Positions 33,251-44,107 of a DNA stretch of 64,000 nucleotides are shown here, one piece after another; positions within the stretch are counted from its first letter, which is position 1; every line of letters begins with the position of its first letter. The position numbers and the translations under genes were made by a program. The DNA comes from Ascarosepion bandense (lineage: Eukaryota > Mollusca > Cephalopoda > Sepiida > Sepiidae): NCBI GenBank assembly GCA_037127315.1, contig JBBBDQ010001937.1:219501-283500 (forward strand), read 5' to 3'. The notes under the pieces were generated by a model. It saw only the letters and a program-made list of their open reading frames with translations, was not told the DNA's origin and did no database searches.

Positions 33251-33527
33251 TCGGAATAATTGAGAACATTGCCGCCCAGCAGACATAACTTTGACTTAAA
33301 TATTAGTTTGATTATTAAAATAAAAAAATAATTAAAATTTCTTTTTAAAACAACCCTGAATGCGCCTTCGTCGTTTTTATTGCGGAACCTACTTAAATAT
33401 TCACCTTATGAGCAATGATTTTTTTTGGTTTATTTTCTTTGTTTTATTATTGAATATCGAGGTAGTGTTCTTTAGGACCGTTAAGTTTCTCCTTCTTTGC
33501 TATATGGGCGTCCTCAGTTTTCACGGG
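33251..33527. other. No recognised gene
   Basis: AT-rich. Confidence 0.4.
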
Positions 33528-33660
33528 TAATGCATCAGGATGTAAAATTGGCTAGACAAGTGCAAATCCTCGTCAAGTGCGTTACGTTCCCTTATGCGCA
33601 TATAACCTTCAGAAAGATATGAATCCATCTAACCCTTCCTGTGGGTTAAATAATAGAGCT
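33528..33660 (+). mobile_element. SINE body fragment, degraded
   Basis: 'gcgttacgttcccttatgcg', 'ataaccttcagaaag' and 'cctgtgggttaaataataga' follow the order of the SINE body (compare 22450-22535). Confidence 0.4.
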
Positions 33661-33769
33661 TGTATCTCGAAAATTCATTGCCATTCTCAAATAACTGTTA
33701 ATGAATGTTCGTGCCTGTCACACACACTTATTCATAAGTTGCATCGCCCCCTTTTTCTCTCAATTGTCT

Positions 33770-33770
<1 letters not shown>

Positions 33771-33813
<43 letters not shown>

Positions 33814-34528
33814 GTCTGTTTCTCTGTTCTCATCTCTATATTTCTCTCTATTAATATATGTCTTTTTTGTATCTTTTAAACAGACACCCAAATACTTCTT
33901 TCTCTCTTTCTCTCAATATATCTTTTTCTATTTGTCTCTCTCTCTCTCTCTCTTTCCATCTCTCTACCCTCACTCTCTTCTTTCGTATCTTTCTCTATGT
34001 CTCGATACTTGTTTGTCTGTCTATCCCCTCTCACGCTCTCTCTCTCTCAATATGTCTCTCACGTTGTCTTTCTTTTGTACAACTCTTTCTCTCTCTTTCC
34101 ATCAGTCTCTTTGCCTCATTTTTCTTCTGTCTTCTCCTGTCTTTCGCTTTCTCTCTCTCACTCTCTCTCTCTTTTCTTCTGTCTGTCCTTCCTTCTATAT
34201 ATCTCCCATTTTGTCGTTTACTTTCAACATTCTTACCTTCACTTTCTCTTTCCATCTGTTTCTCCGTCTCTCTTCTTCTGTCTCCCTCTTTCTCTTTCCC
34301 CTTACCTATGTCCCCATTTATTCGATTTTTTCTTTTTTACATTTATCGCTCTATTTTCGTTCTGTCTCTCTCTCCTTGTTTATCTCTTCCTCTTTGTCTT
34401 TTTTTATCAATCTCTCTCACTTGCATCTCTCTACCTATCACCATCTTCCTCTGTATCTCGTTCCTTGTCTATCTCTCTATCTCTCACTCTGCAGCTATGT
34501 TTCTTTGTCTTTTTCTCTCACTCATACA
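33771..34528. repeat. Polypyrimidine (CT)n-rich tract
   Basis: About 760 bp of CTCT and CTTT/GTCT words on the plus strand; open frames in all three frames up to 241 codons are low-complexity. Confidence 0.95.
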
Positions 34529-34643
34529 TATCGCCCAGTTCACATACCACCCACGTCTATTGAACAGGTGAAGAGGCTCATCCATTGTTTCCTGTTTAGG
34601 ATGCGGTTTCCGGTTTTCTCTTCTCCAATCTTCTCACTTTTTT
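34529..34643 (+). mobile_element. LINE-derived SINE-like element, head only
   Basis: 'tcgcccagttcacataccac' to 'ttctccaatcttctcac' matches the head of 34668-34760. It stops before the LINE 3' tail and is directly followed by the complete copy. Confidence 0.7.
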
Positions 34644-34667
34644 TTCAATTGGAATAGATAGACTAAA

Positions 34668-34846
34668 CTATCGCCCGGTTCACACTCCACCCTCGTCAAT
34701 TGAACAGGTAAAGAGGCTCATCCCTTGTTTCCTGGTTAGGATGTGGTTTCCGGCTTTCTCTTTTCCAATCTTTTTACTCTTACGTAGCCCCCTGCGCATC
34801 AGTGGCGTTATCGCCTTGCTCGGAGTGATATGATTAAAAACAAAAT
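34668..34846 (+). mobile_element. LINE-derived SINE-like element, complete
   Basis: Head 'ctatcgcccggttcacactc' is the LINE 5' end. From about 34783 it is the LINE 3' tail 'gtagccccctgcgcatcagt', with hairpin GGCGTTATCGCC and an A-rich end. Same structure as 19443-19634 in the opposite orientation. Confidence 0.85.
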
Positions 34847-35462
34847 ATCGACACACAGACACCTATATGTTTACCAGAGATTGTTTTTACATGAAGATTT
34901 TTCTCTGATGGAGGCCTGCATATAGTGCTTTATTCGTAAACAAATCAGAAAAAAAGAAAGGATTATTTCTATAAATCTAATAACACTTTGGCACAAACCG
35001 CTCAGTCGCGACGCGCATGCGCTAAGCTATTGTAGTCAGTATTCACTAACAAGCAATTCCTTCGGTTTCATATTGATTTTGTTTTTATTTCTTACTTATT
35101 CTCCGAATAAAATAAATAAATAAATAAATAACGCCCAAAATAAACTCTCCCCTCCCTTGCACGTTATATGCCCAGTGTTTTATTTATGCACCAGCGAGTG
35201 ATGAAAATTTATCAGTTCGATCAAAAAGGGCTTCAAAAAATCAGATTTCGGGTTATTTTGTTAAATTTTGAAAAGTGGGACGGACCGAAAACTTTCACTG
35301 CTTCCCTTGAGTATTCATACAATTTTATTGGTGTGGAGGAGGGATAAGTTTTCTACTGAAATTAAATATTAAAAGCACCTCTTTTAAAATACTTACATAT
35401 AAGTTATCAGCCTGAGCAAAACGTCTGATGCATGGTGTATCGCGTTTTGGCCTCGTATATAT
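34847..35462. other. No recognised gene
   Basis: Includes a short (AAAT)n at about 35108-35130; otherwise nothing. Confidence 0.45.
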
Positions 35463-35507
<45 letters not shown>

Positions 35508-35530
35508 CGCGTGCGCCTGTGTTTGTGTGC
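35463..35530. repeat. (TG)n-(CG)-rich microsatellite
   Basis: TG run followed by GCGCGTGCGC words. Confidence 0.9.
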
Positions 35531-36578
35531 GTGTTCGGGGAGGGAAAATGCAAAAGCTGTACCAAGGCGAAACGCAGAAATTTAAATATTCTCCTCTCTC
35601 CTACACATATGCAATTCCATCAATAGAAACATAAACATGATTTTCGTCTAATGAAATCTTTCGTTTCTCTTGTCATTTCCAAAGATCGTCTTCAGGGGTA
35701 AATTAAAAAGACAAACTTATAATAATTTTGACAGCCATAACATTATCAATACGGCTTACACTTCATTTATTGGATACAAATTCTATTCCACAACATCTAA
35801 AAACACATTCCTGCCCAACTTCATGATATAGAAAAATATTTGTTGACAACACCAAAACACTACACAACGAAAATAATAATCAAAAACCTCAAACTCACGA
35901 GGCCCTCTATACCAATATCAACTTACTGTAGTAAACAGGAAATTAAGAATTAAAATCAACCTTCTTCTTCATTTTTACAAAAATTCACAATGACGTGTGA
36001 AATTCTGGTTTTTCCCAAATGGAGGAAGCATTGACTATGTGCTTAAAGAAAGAGTCGAAACTAGATTTTGCATGTAGGTGTTAAATTGATTTTTGACCAA
36101 CTTGCAAGACCAAAAAGGACTTCGCAAGTGAGTGCGAAAAATCTAGAATACAATAAAAGGACTTTATCAGCGTCAGACAGTTAGAGAGACTCAGATGGGA
36201 GCAGCGAGACAAAACTAGTAAAATGTAACGGGAGAACTTCAACCGACCCGGACATACATCGCGTTGCACGTTGTCCTCCTCTTACTTTCACTTGTGCTGA
36301 TTTTTTTTACTTTTTCTCCATCGAAAGACATTCTTACCAAACAAACACATACTTACGTACGTATGCATTTATTCTTTCAACAATTACTACTATGAACATT
36401 TGCTACAACTCTTGATACCCTTAACTTTCTAATTGAACATTTATTTCTACGAATTTTTGTTATTCATTTCTTTTAATAAATTTTTATTCTAAATGCAAAT
36501 TTATATTGTATTCTTACACTATTTCACACATTCCAACCAACCTTCTGATGAAAATCTTCTGATAATTATCATGTAATA
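35531..36578. other. No recognised gene
   Basis: No domain or repeat family recognised. Confidence 0.4.
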
Positions 36579-36945
36579 ATTCTGCTTGCTCACTTCCTTC
36601 GTTAGTTAGTTACTTTGTTAGTTCTTTAGATTCTTCGTCCGTTACGCCACTGAAGAAAGATAACACACTCTCTACACAAGCTTTTCCTTCCCCTCTATCT
36701 TTTTATAATCTATAAACCATACTCTCATCAGCCTTTCCCTCACCTTTGCCGAACGGAATCATATAATACTTCTGCTTGTTCCTTCCTTAGTTAGTTACTT
36801 AGTTCCTCCGTCCGTTACGCCACTGAAGAAAGATAACACACTTACTCTCTAGCTTTTTTTTTTAATTCTCCTCTATCTTTTTATAATCTATAAACACTAC
36901 TCTCCTCAGCCTTTCCTCACATTTATCAAACGGAAGGGTAGTAAA
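36579..36945. repeat. Tandem duplication, period about 190 bp
   Basis: 'ccgttacgccactgaagaaa' occurs at about 36639 and 36813; both copies continue with 'ctatctttttataatctata' and 'ctcagcctttcc'. Confidence 0.85.
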
Positions 36946-37860
36946 CAGTGAGAGTGTAGGAGGAGAGAGCCTATAGCATTACCGGAGCAGCGGCAGATTA
37001 AGCTTGTGTTTGTAGCAGTAAATGTGTGTGTGTATATGTGTGTGTGTATTGTACAATATAGTAAAAATAGGTAGGTGTATTGTCGTATCCCGCGACCTAA
37101 TAACGAAATGTTTGGCCTCTACACTCTATTACTCAGTTGGTCTTTTCTGTTTACAATGAACACAGGAGCCATGATTTTTCAGCAATAAAAAAAAATTTTC
37201 TCTTTCAAAATCTATCACAAAATAGCGTATAGTATATTGGTTATGGTCTGTGCATACGCCGCTTAATATAATATAAGATTACAGTAAAGTAGCTTCTATG
37301 GACATTACTTTATAGATATTTTAATAAGATTACACTATGTGTTATCGGTATAGCCTATACCTTTATGTCTGAAGACATAACTATCATTTGTAGTATGACA
37401 AAGTAATTTTTTTTCAGGAAATCATAATTATCCTTCCGTGGAAATTCTACGGGTTCCGCTAGTGATGATAATTTTGGATGAAACTTGTAAGCTTTAGAGA
37501 GTTTCTATTTTACCGAAAGAAATATCTGGCAAAAGATCCATGATGACAACGGACAAATTTAAAATTCAAAATAACTATAAAAGCCCGCGTTCGCGAATGT
37601 TTCACTAAGGTAGCGGACTGCAGGTTCTATTTTAGCTACAATAAGTTTGTTTTGACCAACCCAGAGAATGTTCGAAATTAGTTTAAAAACCTACGTCGCC
37701 TTCCTTGATAAATTTTATCTTAACATCAAGAAACTGATTTGACAATTGGAAAGAATCATTGCAAAAATATGTGAACACAATATGCCTATATTATTCACTG
37801 TAATATGAAACAAGTTTTAATGAAAATATGATGCCTATAAATATATATATATACACATAT
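36946..37860. other. No recognised gene
   Basis: Short TG-rich run near 37024-37050; otherwise AT-rich unassigned sequence. Confidence 0.45.
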
Positions 37861-37867
37861 ACATATA

Positions 37868-37920
37868 GTCATCCGCAGACAGATCTATTTCGCTGTATCA
37901 CAGCTCAACAGTACGGTTAG
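37868..37920 (-). ncRNA. Hammerhead ribozyme, copy 3, decayed core
   Basis: Minus strand: CTGTTGA (complement of 37905-37911; one change from CTGATGA), stem II GCTG/CAGC, GAAA (complement of 37888-37891), stem III region ATAGATCTGT, GTC and stem I partner TGCGG. The core substitution and broken first stem III pairs predict loss of activity. Confidence 0.6.
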
Positions 37921-38038
37921 CCTCTGATTGCTTTTAACCCAGAATTGAAAACCAGATTGAATAGCCCAGAGGTAGAATCGCCAACAGACGCCCATTCGGT
38001 CGGGTTTCAATCCTGGGTTAAAAGCAATCGGAGTCTAA

Positions 38039-38083
38039 CCGTACTGATGAGCTGTGATACAGCGAAACAGATCTGTCAGCGGG
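38039..38083 (+). ncRNA. Type I hammerhead ribozyme, copy 2
   Basis: CTGATGA at 38044-38050. Perfect stem II GCTG/CAGC (38051-38054 / 38060-38063) with loop TGATA, then GAAA at 38064-38067. Stem III is ACA/TGT (38067-38069 / 38074-38076) around GATC, and C38077 completes the GTC site. Stem I CCGT/GCGG (38039-38042 / 38079-38082) has three Watson-Crick pairs and a G-U, with an A-A mismatch next to the core. All invariant core residues are present. Confidence 0.75.
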
Positions 38084-38310
38084 TAACTCTATATATTTTA
38101 GATGCATCAAGAGAGGTCTTCATTGATTAATTTTTTCTTATCATCGATTTCGAGTTTCACATCATATCGGCTCCAACAGCAACCCCGATTTGATTCTAAA
38201 CAAGTCAGGCCGCCTCCTTGAAAGCATCGTGCTACGAACTGCGACATTGCAAAAAACAGTAATCATAAGAACTAGCAAGGCCGGACTTTGACCGTTCTTA
38301 TAAACATATG

Positions 38311-38314
38311 CCAG

Positions 38315-38394
<80 letters not shown>
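38311..38394. repeat. (CA)n-(TA)n microsatellite
   Basis: CA run then TA run, abutting the next element. Confidence 0.95.
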
Positions 38395-38395
<1 letters not shown>

Positions 38396-38397
<2 letters not shown>

Positions 38398-38530
38398 CCT
38401 GTTTCGCTGTATCGCAGCTCATCAATGTGGATGGATATCCGATTGCTTCCAGCCGGGATCGAATTTCCACCGATTAGGCATCAGTCAGAGAGCCTACATC
38501 TAAACTGTTGGTCCTAGGTTAAGAGAAGGG
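38396..38530 (-). mobile_element. tRNA-like/hammerhead element, copy 4, truncated
   Basis: Minus strand: a tRNA-like head with B box AAATTCGATCCCGG (near 38455-38468), linker 'ggaagcaatcgg', then TTGATGA (complement of 38419-38425), a perfect GCTG/CAGC stem II and GAAAC (complement of 38401-38405). The sequence breaks off at GAAACAGG into the (TA)n, before the cleavage site. Confidence 0.6.
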
Positions 38531-38679
38531 AAGATTTTAACGTGTCTTATATACTAGTTGCATGCACAGACCAGCAGCCGAGAGAACTCAATTTGTGACT
38601 AAAGAGAATTGCATGAGTCGCAGAAGCAGCAAATGTTTTAAAAATCTTCCCTTTTAGAGAGCTCGATCGGATAACTAGA

Positions 38680-38682
<3 letters not shown>

Positions 38683-38725
<43 letters not shown>
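38683..38725. repeat. (TA)n microsatellite
   Basis: Pure TA. Confidence 0.95.
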
Positions 38726-38727
<2 letters not shown>

Positions 38728-38985
38728 CATTTGTAAACGAGTTATTAAGCGACCTAGGGTTCCACCATAAGTGGGCTCTTTTTAATAACTAATTTTACCG
38801 TTTACCGTTTTTCTTTTTGAGAACGCTTAACGCTTTAAAAACGGTAAACGTTAAAATCAGTTATCAATAATCTCCTGAGAATATTCAAGAGTTCTACAAA
38901 GTAATTGTATTGAACACAGTTTAATAAAAATGTGCACTGGTCTCATCCTTTTATGACCAAAAACTAAGTATTACACAAGATATAT
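38728..38985. mobile_element. Second-family hammerhead relic, inverted-repeat copy
   Basis: Reverse complement of the element at 20185-20495: 'aaacgagttattaagcgacc' at 38735 is its 3' end and 'accaaaaactaagtatta' near 38960 its start. Within it, an imperfect inverted repeat (about 38785-38815 / 38836-38866) makes it two-armed. The minus-strand arm keeps stem I (GTTATTA/TAATAAC), a stem II CCAC/GTGG and CCTAGGTC, but CTGATGA is deleted. The plus arm keeps only 'cagttatcaataatctcctg'. Confidence 0.5.
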
Positions 38986-39450
38986 ATATATTCAACTAAA
39001 ACTTTTACATGTGTTACATGTTATATGTGTTGGGTGATGAATTTCTGTGAAATACATTCTCTTCATCAAAGATGTTCTTTTGTTATGGAAAACTTCAAGG
39101 GTTTTTCATACACTAGAAGTTCATTTTAAAAAGAAGGAAAAAGAAAATAAATAAAAAAATGGAGAGGAAGTGAATAAAAGAGAGGAATATGTTACAATTC
39201 AGGCGTCCAAAATTTGTTTCAGAGAGTAGGAAAAGAGTGGGAAAACAAAGGGACTTAGCGAATTGGATTCAACCTGATTTGTGAAATGGACACTTCCAAA
39301 ATTATTTATATGTGTGTAAATATACACACATAAACATAATTTTGGAAATATCTGCTTGACGAGGAGCTTATAAGATAGTACCGAAACACAACAGCTTTAT
39401 TGTTGCAGTAAAGTATGTTTTATTATAAACTTAGAATAAAAATATTACTA
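38986..39450. other. No recognised gene
   Basis: AT-rich, nothing identified. Confidence 0.4.
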
Positions 39451-39672
39451 TATATATATATATATATATGCAGTGTAGATATAGAAGAATCCAAAGGAGT
39501 GTCCTGTACATAAAGTGGTAGAATAACCCTCTAGGAGAGCTCTAAATATATATGTATATAAATACAAATAAAGCACATATATGGAAAAATTATTCCATGG
39601 TTAAGAGGAAGTATGGCCTATTTCAGACGAACTATCGTCAACTTCCGTCTTTATTGTACAGAAGATTTTACA

Positions 39673-39675
<3 letters not shown>

Positions 39676-39719
<44 letters not shown>
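39676..39719. repeat. (TA)n microsatellite
   Basis: Pure TA; a shorter TA tract lies at 39450-39469. Confidence 0.95.
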
Positions 39720-39720
<1 letters not shown>

Positions 39721-40119
39721 CGCTCTGCACTTTAATCGGGCGTCAGGTGAGGATTGTCGTCTCTCACTTGCGTCTCTATCCTCGGGCAGCGTACGATTCA
39801 GTTGTATCTTTGTTTGAGTACAGGCATGCAATTGAGAAAAAATATACTGAGAGGTGACCGTTGAGGCTAAAATGTGCCCCAAGACTGTGCCACCCCATTG
39901 GACCAGAGTGGTCGACTGATGGTCGCCACTAAAACCACCACGACTGATAGTTGCAAAGACTGTCGCCACGTGTTTGGGCTTCCCACATTAGACCTTGACC
40001 TTGCATAGCATCCAGGTCTTAGTGGTGGGGCCGAGGTAAATACGATATAATGTTCTACAAAGTATCGAGCACTCTTAAACAATGAATCACTACAAACTGC
40101 TAGCCTATTAGTTTGCATT

Positions 40120-40123
<4 letters not shown>
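39720..40123. other. No recognised gene
   Basis: Higher GC than the surroundings; open frames at 39601-39969 and 39867-40202 run into TA repeats and have no domain. Confidence 0.4.

Positions 40124-40166
<43 letters not shown>
40124..40166. repeat. (TA)n microsatellite
   Basis: Directly abuts the palindrome at 40169. Confidence 0.95.
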
Positions 40167-40168
<2 letters not shown>

Positions 40169-40170
<2 letters not shown>

Positions 40171-40241
40171 GCGACAGACTTTTTCATGCTAAGCGCAATC
40201 ATCAGGCTTGATTGCGCTTAGCATGAAGCAGTCTGTCGCCC
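40169..40241. repeat. 32-bp palindrome containing decayed hammerhead motifs
   Basis: Arms 40169-40200 and 40210-40241 match at 30 of 32 positions with a 9-nt loop. On minus, CTGATGA (complement of 40199-40205), a TGC/GCA stem, GAAA (complement of 40182-40185) and a GTC (complement of 40173-40175) are in hammerhead order. The plus arm has GAAGCAGTCTGTC, so the ancestral arm likely read GAAACAGTCTGTC. Stem I is only about two pairs. Confidence 0.6.
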
Positions 40242-40340
40242 CTGAGTGTTTACTTCAATGTTCATTCTTTTATATTCACATACGCTCTATCTCTGATATT
40301 GAGCACTTTATCCTATAAATGTCGCACACGTGAAAACTAT

Positions 40341-40341
40341 A

Positions 40342-40374
<33 letters not shown>

Positions 40375-40404
40375 ATCTATCTATATATATATATATATAT
40401 ATAT
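40341..40404. repeat. (ATCT)n-(TA)n microsatellite
   Basis: Short ATCT run followed by TA. Confidence 0.95.
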
Positions 40405-40705
40405 TAATGCAGGTTTCATTGAATAATATAGACAAGTTTTGTCTATTAATTTTGTGTAGGATCCGTTCATACCGTCTGATATACTTGATGGTGATGTCGT
40501 TGTTGTCACAGTAATTGTTGATTTTTTTAATCGCGTCTAAGCTTTCGGCTCACATAAGCCATTATCAAAGAGTAAATATTAACACACAGTAAACATAGAA
40601 CATTTAAGTTATTAACAATAGAGAGAATTGAATTGAAAATATAAGTCGATCCCTACCGTGGCGGATGGCCGAAGACAGTGACAAAATAGTGGCGTTGTGG
40701 TCTTA
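40405..40705. other. No recognised gene; degraded hammerhead-like phrase
   Basis: On minus near 40530-40575, 'ctttgataatggcttatg' then GAGCC-GAAAG has a GGCT/AGCC stem between TTGATAA and GAAA. Too degraded to call. Confidence 0.25.
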
Positions 40706-40712
40706 TATAAGT

Positions 40713-40762
<50 letters not shown>

Positions 40763-40769
40763 ACTTATC
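40706..40769. repeat. (TA)n with short inverted flanks
   Basis: 'ataagtcttata' and 'tataagacttat' enclose a TA tract. Confidence 0.85.
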
Positions 40770-41836
40770 ATCGTTATTCCTTTTCATATTTTCGAATGTC
40801 CAACCGTTCAAGTTTTTGGGGGATGTAAATAAAGTAAAAATGTTTTTAAAACCTTGGTTGGCAATCAATGTACCGCAGTTTGAGAGAAAATCATCGCATC
40901 ACATGCGTTTGGGGATGGGGTGTAGTCACAACGTCCCATGAAAAGAGGCCGTTAGGCTGAATGCGGCTACAAGTACAAATATGCATGGATGTATTTTGGA
41001 AACGTTTATTTTAGTGGCTAAACGCCTTTGTCTCGCTATCTGTGTTTTAAAAGAGGAAATAACTTACTTGCAAAATTCTTAAGAGTGTCGCTATAAAATT
41101 TTATCGAAATATAAATTTGCGCGCTGGATCCTTTTTTCGAATTTTTTCCCTTCTTGAGAGAATTACTATATTTCCAAGCGAAAATACATAAAACGTTAGA
41201 AAATTAAAAGAAATCGGTCAAACCCATGACCTCATGTTATTCAAAATAGATAACGCATAAATTAATCTCAAAATAAATTAGTTTGAATAGTAATTTGCAC
41301 AAATTTTCTAAGAAAGAAAAAAAAAGAAAACAAATTACAAATTATCACAGAATTTCGTTTATTAGGCACGAAATTCTAACACTTCACTGCCCTATACTTG
41401 GCTGATTTTCTAATGAATATTGATAAGTGTCCTTTCCTAAATAAAACATTTAAAATATGGCTTTTACATCCTTAGGGTGTGAACTTACCAATTGACTTGT
41501 TTTTTTACAGCTTAGCAACTCTTGCATGTTATTTTAATGGTAGAAAATATTTTTTAGTATGCAAAAACCTTTTGAGGATTATGATAATTTCCTGAAACAA
41601 GACCTATTAATTAGCCCATAGCTGGGGAGATGAGATGTGCATTCATGCCATTCAGAAAACTATATCTGCACATGAGTGAATAAAAATAAGTGGACTAGAA
41701 ATGGAAATCAGCGGTTTGTCTTTGAATTCAGAGAGGTTATCCATTGCACCACTCGCACATCAATGCTTACAGCGACTGGTATTCTTTAGGTGTCATTCAT
41801 CTAGATAACGAGCAGACTTGACATTATAACATTAGT

Positions 41837-41837
<1 letters not shown>
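40770..41837. other. No recognised gene
   Basis: Starts with a possible SINE scrap ('ccttggttggcaatcaatgt' at 40853); otherwise unassigned. Confidence 0.4.
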
Positions 41838-41887
<50 letters not shown>

Positions 41888-41914
41888 GTCTATCTATCTA
41901 TCTCAGTCAGTTCA

Positions 41915-41947
<33 letters not shown>

Positions 41948-41958
41948 CAGTCTTTTCA

Positions 41959-41999
<41 letters not shown>

Positions 42000-42084
42000 C
42001 AGTCTTTTCATATCTATCTATCTATCTATCTATCTCAGTCTTTTCATATCTATCTATCTATCTATCTATCTCAGTCTTTTCATG

Positions 42085-42139
<55 letters not shown>

Positions 42140-42150
42140 CAGTCTTTTCA

Positions 42151-42187
<37 letters not shown>

Positions 42188-42198
42188 CAGTCTTTTCA

Positions 42199-42263
<65 letters not shown>

Positions 42264-42274
42264 CAGTCTTTTCA

Positions 42275-42315
<41 letters not shown>

Positions 42316-42398
42316 CAGTCTTTTCATATCTATCTATCTATCTATCTATCTATCTCAGTCTTTTCATATCTATCTATCTATCTATCTCAGTCTGTTCA

Positions 42399-42447
<49 letters not shown>

Positions 42448-42457
42448 CAGTCTGTTC

Positions 42458-42497
<40 letters not shown>

Positions 42498-42574
42498 CAG
42501 TATGTTCATATCTATCTATCTATCTATCTATCAATTTCAATCTGTTCATATCTATCTATTTCATTCTGTTCATA

Positions 42575-42611
<37 letters not shown>

Positions 42612-42652
42612 TTCACTCTGTTCATATCTATCTATCTATCTATGTCAGTCTG

Positions 42653-42717
<65 letters not shown>

Positions 42718-42729
42718 GTCAGTCTGTTC

Positions 42730-42773
<44 letters not shown>

Positions 42774-42785
42774 GTCAGTCTGTTC

Positions 42786-42821
<36 letters not shown>

Positions 42822-42833
42822 GTCAGTCTGTTC

Positions 42834-42869
<36 letters not shown>

Positions 42870-42921
42870 GTCAGTCTGTTCTTATCTATCTATCTATCTA
42901 TCTATCTATGTCAGTCTGTTC

Positions 42922-42965
<44 letters not shown>

Positions 42966-42977
42966 GTCAGTCTGTTC

Positions 42978-43021
<44 letters not shown>

Positions 43022-43125
43022 GTTAGTCTGTTCTTATCTATCTATCTATCTATCTATCTATCTGTCTATCTATCTATCTATGTCAGTCTGTTCTTATCTA
43101 TCTATCTATCTATGTCAGTCTGTTC

Positions 43126-43183
<58 letters not shown>

Positions 43184-43193
43184 CAGTCTGTTC

Positions 43194-43251
<58 letters not shown>

Positions 43252-43270
43252 CATTCTTTTCTTATCTATT
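41838..43270 (+). repeat. Long compound (ATCT)n array with periodic spacers
   Basis: About 1.4 kb of ATCT runs split by some 25 spacers. In the first half the spacer is mostly 'cagtcttttcat', then 'cagtctgttcat', and after about 42630 'gtcagtctgttctt'. A (CT)n run sits at 42577-42600. The spacer change along the array shows local spread of variants. The open frames (up to 314 codons of IYLS repeats) are artefacts. Confidence 0.95.
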
Positions 43271-43394
43271 TTAGATCATTAGTTTTCATCTCGCTTTATA
43301 TCAGGTCATGAAATCCCGAAAATTTGGAATGACAGGAAAAAGAAAGAAACAACTGATATAAAACAAGCCGTTCAATGAGAACAAGAGCAAAGTT

Positions 43395-44100
43395 GATGAC
43401 ACAAACATTGTGAGATGTGTGAGGAAAATCCACCCCCCAAAAACAGTCAATTTCACAGTGCAGGGGTGAAAGTTTAAATGTACACTGTTGGAAGTAGACT
43501 TCAAGAGCATAAATATAGAGTCCATGCCACAAGATGTAGACCACTCATCAGGAGTAAGAATCGGGAAGCCAGATTAGAATGTGCCAGGAAGAACAGAAAT
43601 GAGCTACAAAATTTCTGGAAGAAAGTTTTATGAACTGATAAGACCAAAATTAATCTCCACCAAAATGATGGCGATCCCAAAGTGTAGAGAAAGAAAACAT
43701 CTGCTCATGATCCAGAGCGTACAATTTCATCTGTGAACCATAATGGTGTCAGTGTTATGGCCTGGTTTTTCGTGACTGCTTCTGGAGCAGGCTCATCTAT
43801 ATTTATTGAGGAAGTAACTCATGATCTTAGCAGCATAATGAATTCAGAAGTCTACAGAAACATTTATCTTTCAAATTTACAAAGAAATTGCATCCAAACT
43901 AATCGGAAGGAAGTTTATCCTGCAGCAGACCAATAACCCAAATATATAGTGCCAACATAACAAAAGTGGACAGGTCAAGTCAATAACTGAATAGAACATT
44001 GATTTAATTTTCTGACGAAGAGACTGAAGGAAGAAACTTCCCGAAACAAACAAGAACTGAAAAGGGCTGCAGTTAAAGTCTGGAAAAGTTTTAAATAGTA
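43395..44100 (+). pseudogene. Tc1/mariner-like transposase, degraded
   Basis: Recognisable blocks in shifting frames are HATRCRPLIRSKNREARLEC (about 43520-43580), SVNHNGVSVMAWFFVTASGAG (43730-43795), IFIEEVTHDLSS and MNSEVYRNIYLSNLQRN, and LQQTNNPKY near 43915-43945 (the QQDNDPKHTA block). The end is KELKRAAVKVWKSF. The order matches Tc1-family DDE transposases. Frameshifts and stops occur throughout, and the catalytic region after the QQDN block is not readable. Confidence 0.8.
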
Positions 44101-44107
44101 ACAGAAT

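Larger units (their letters stand above)
37861..38090. mobile_element. tRNA-like/hammerhead element, inverted pair (copies 2 and 3)
   Basis: The left arm (37868-37945, minus) and right arm (38010-38090, plus) are about 75-bp reverse complements. Each consists of 'gggttaaaagcaatcgga' plus a hammerhead. The loop holds one tRNA-like head: TAGCCCAGAGGTAGAA A box (37970-37985) and GGGTTTCAATCCTGGG B box. The single-armed relative is at 17343-17480. Confidence 0.75.

Noticed and set aside
33858..34657. Overlapping frames of 188-241 codons
   Set aside because: Translation of a CT-rich tract in all three frames.
42082..43282. IYLS-repeat ORFs up to 314 codons
   Set aside because: Translation of (ATCT)n; tetranucleotide repeats have no stops in this register.
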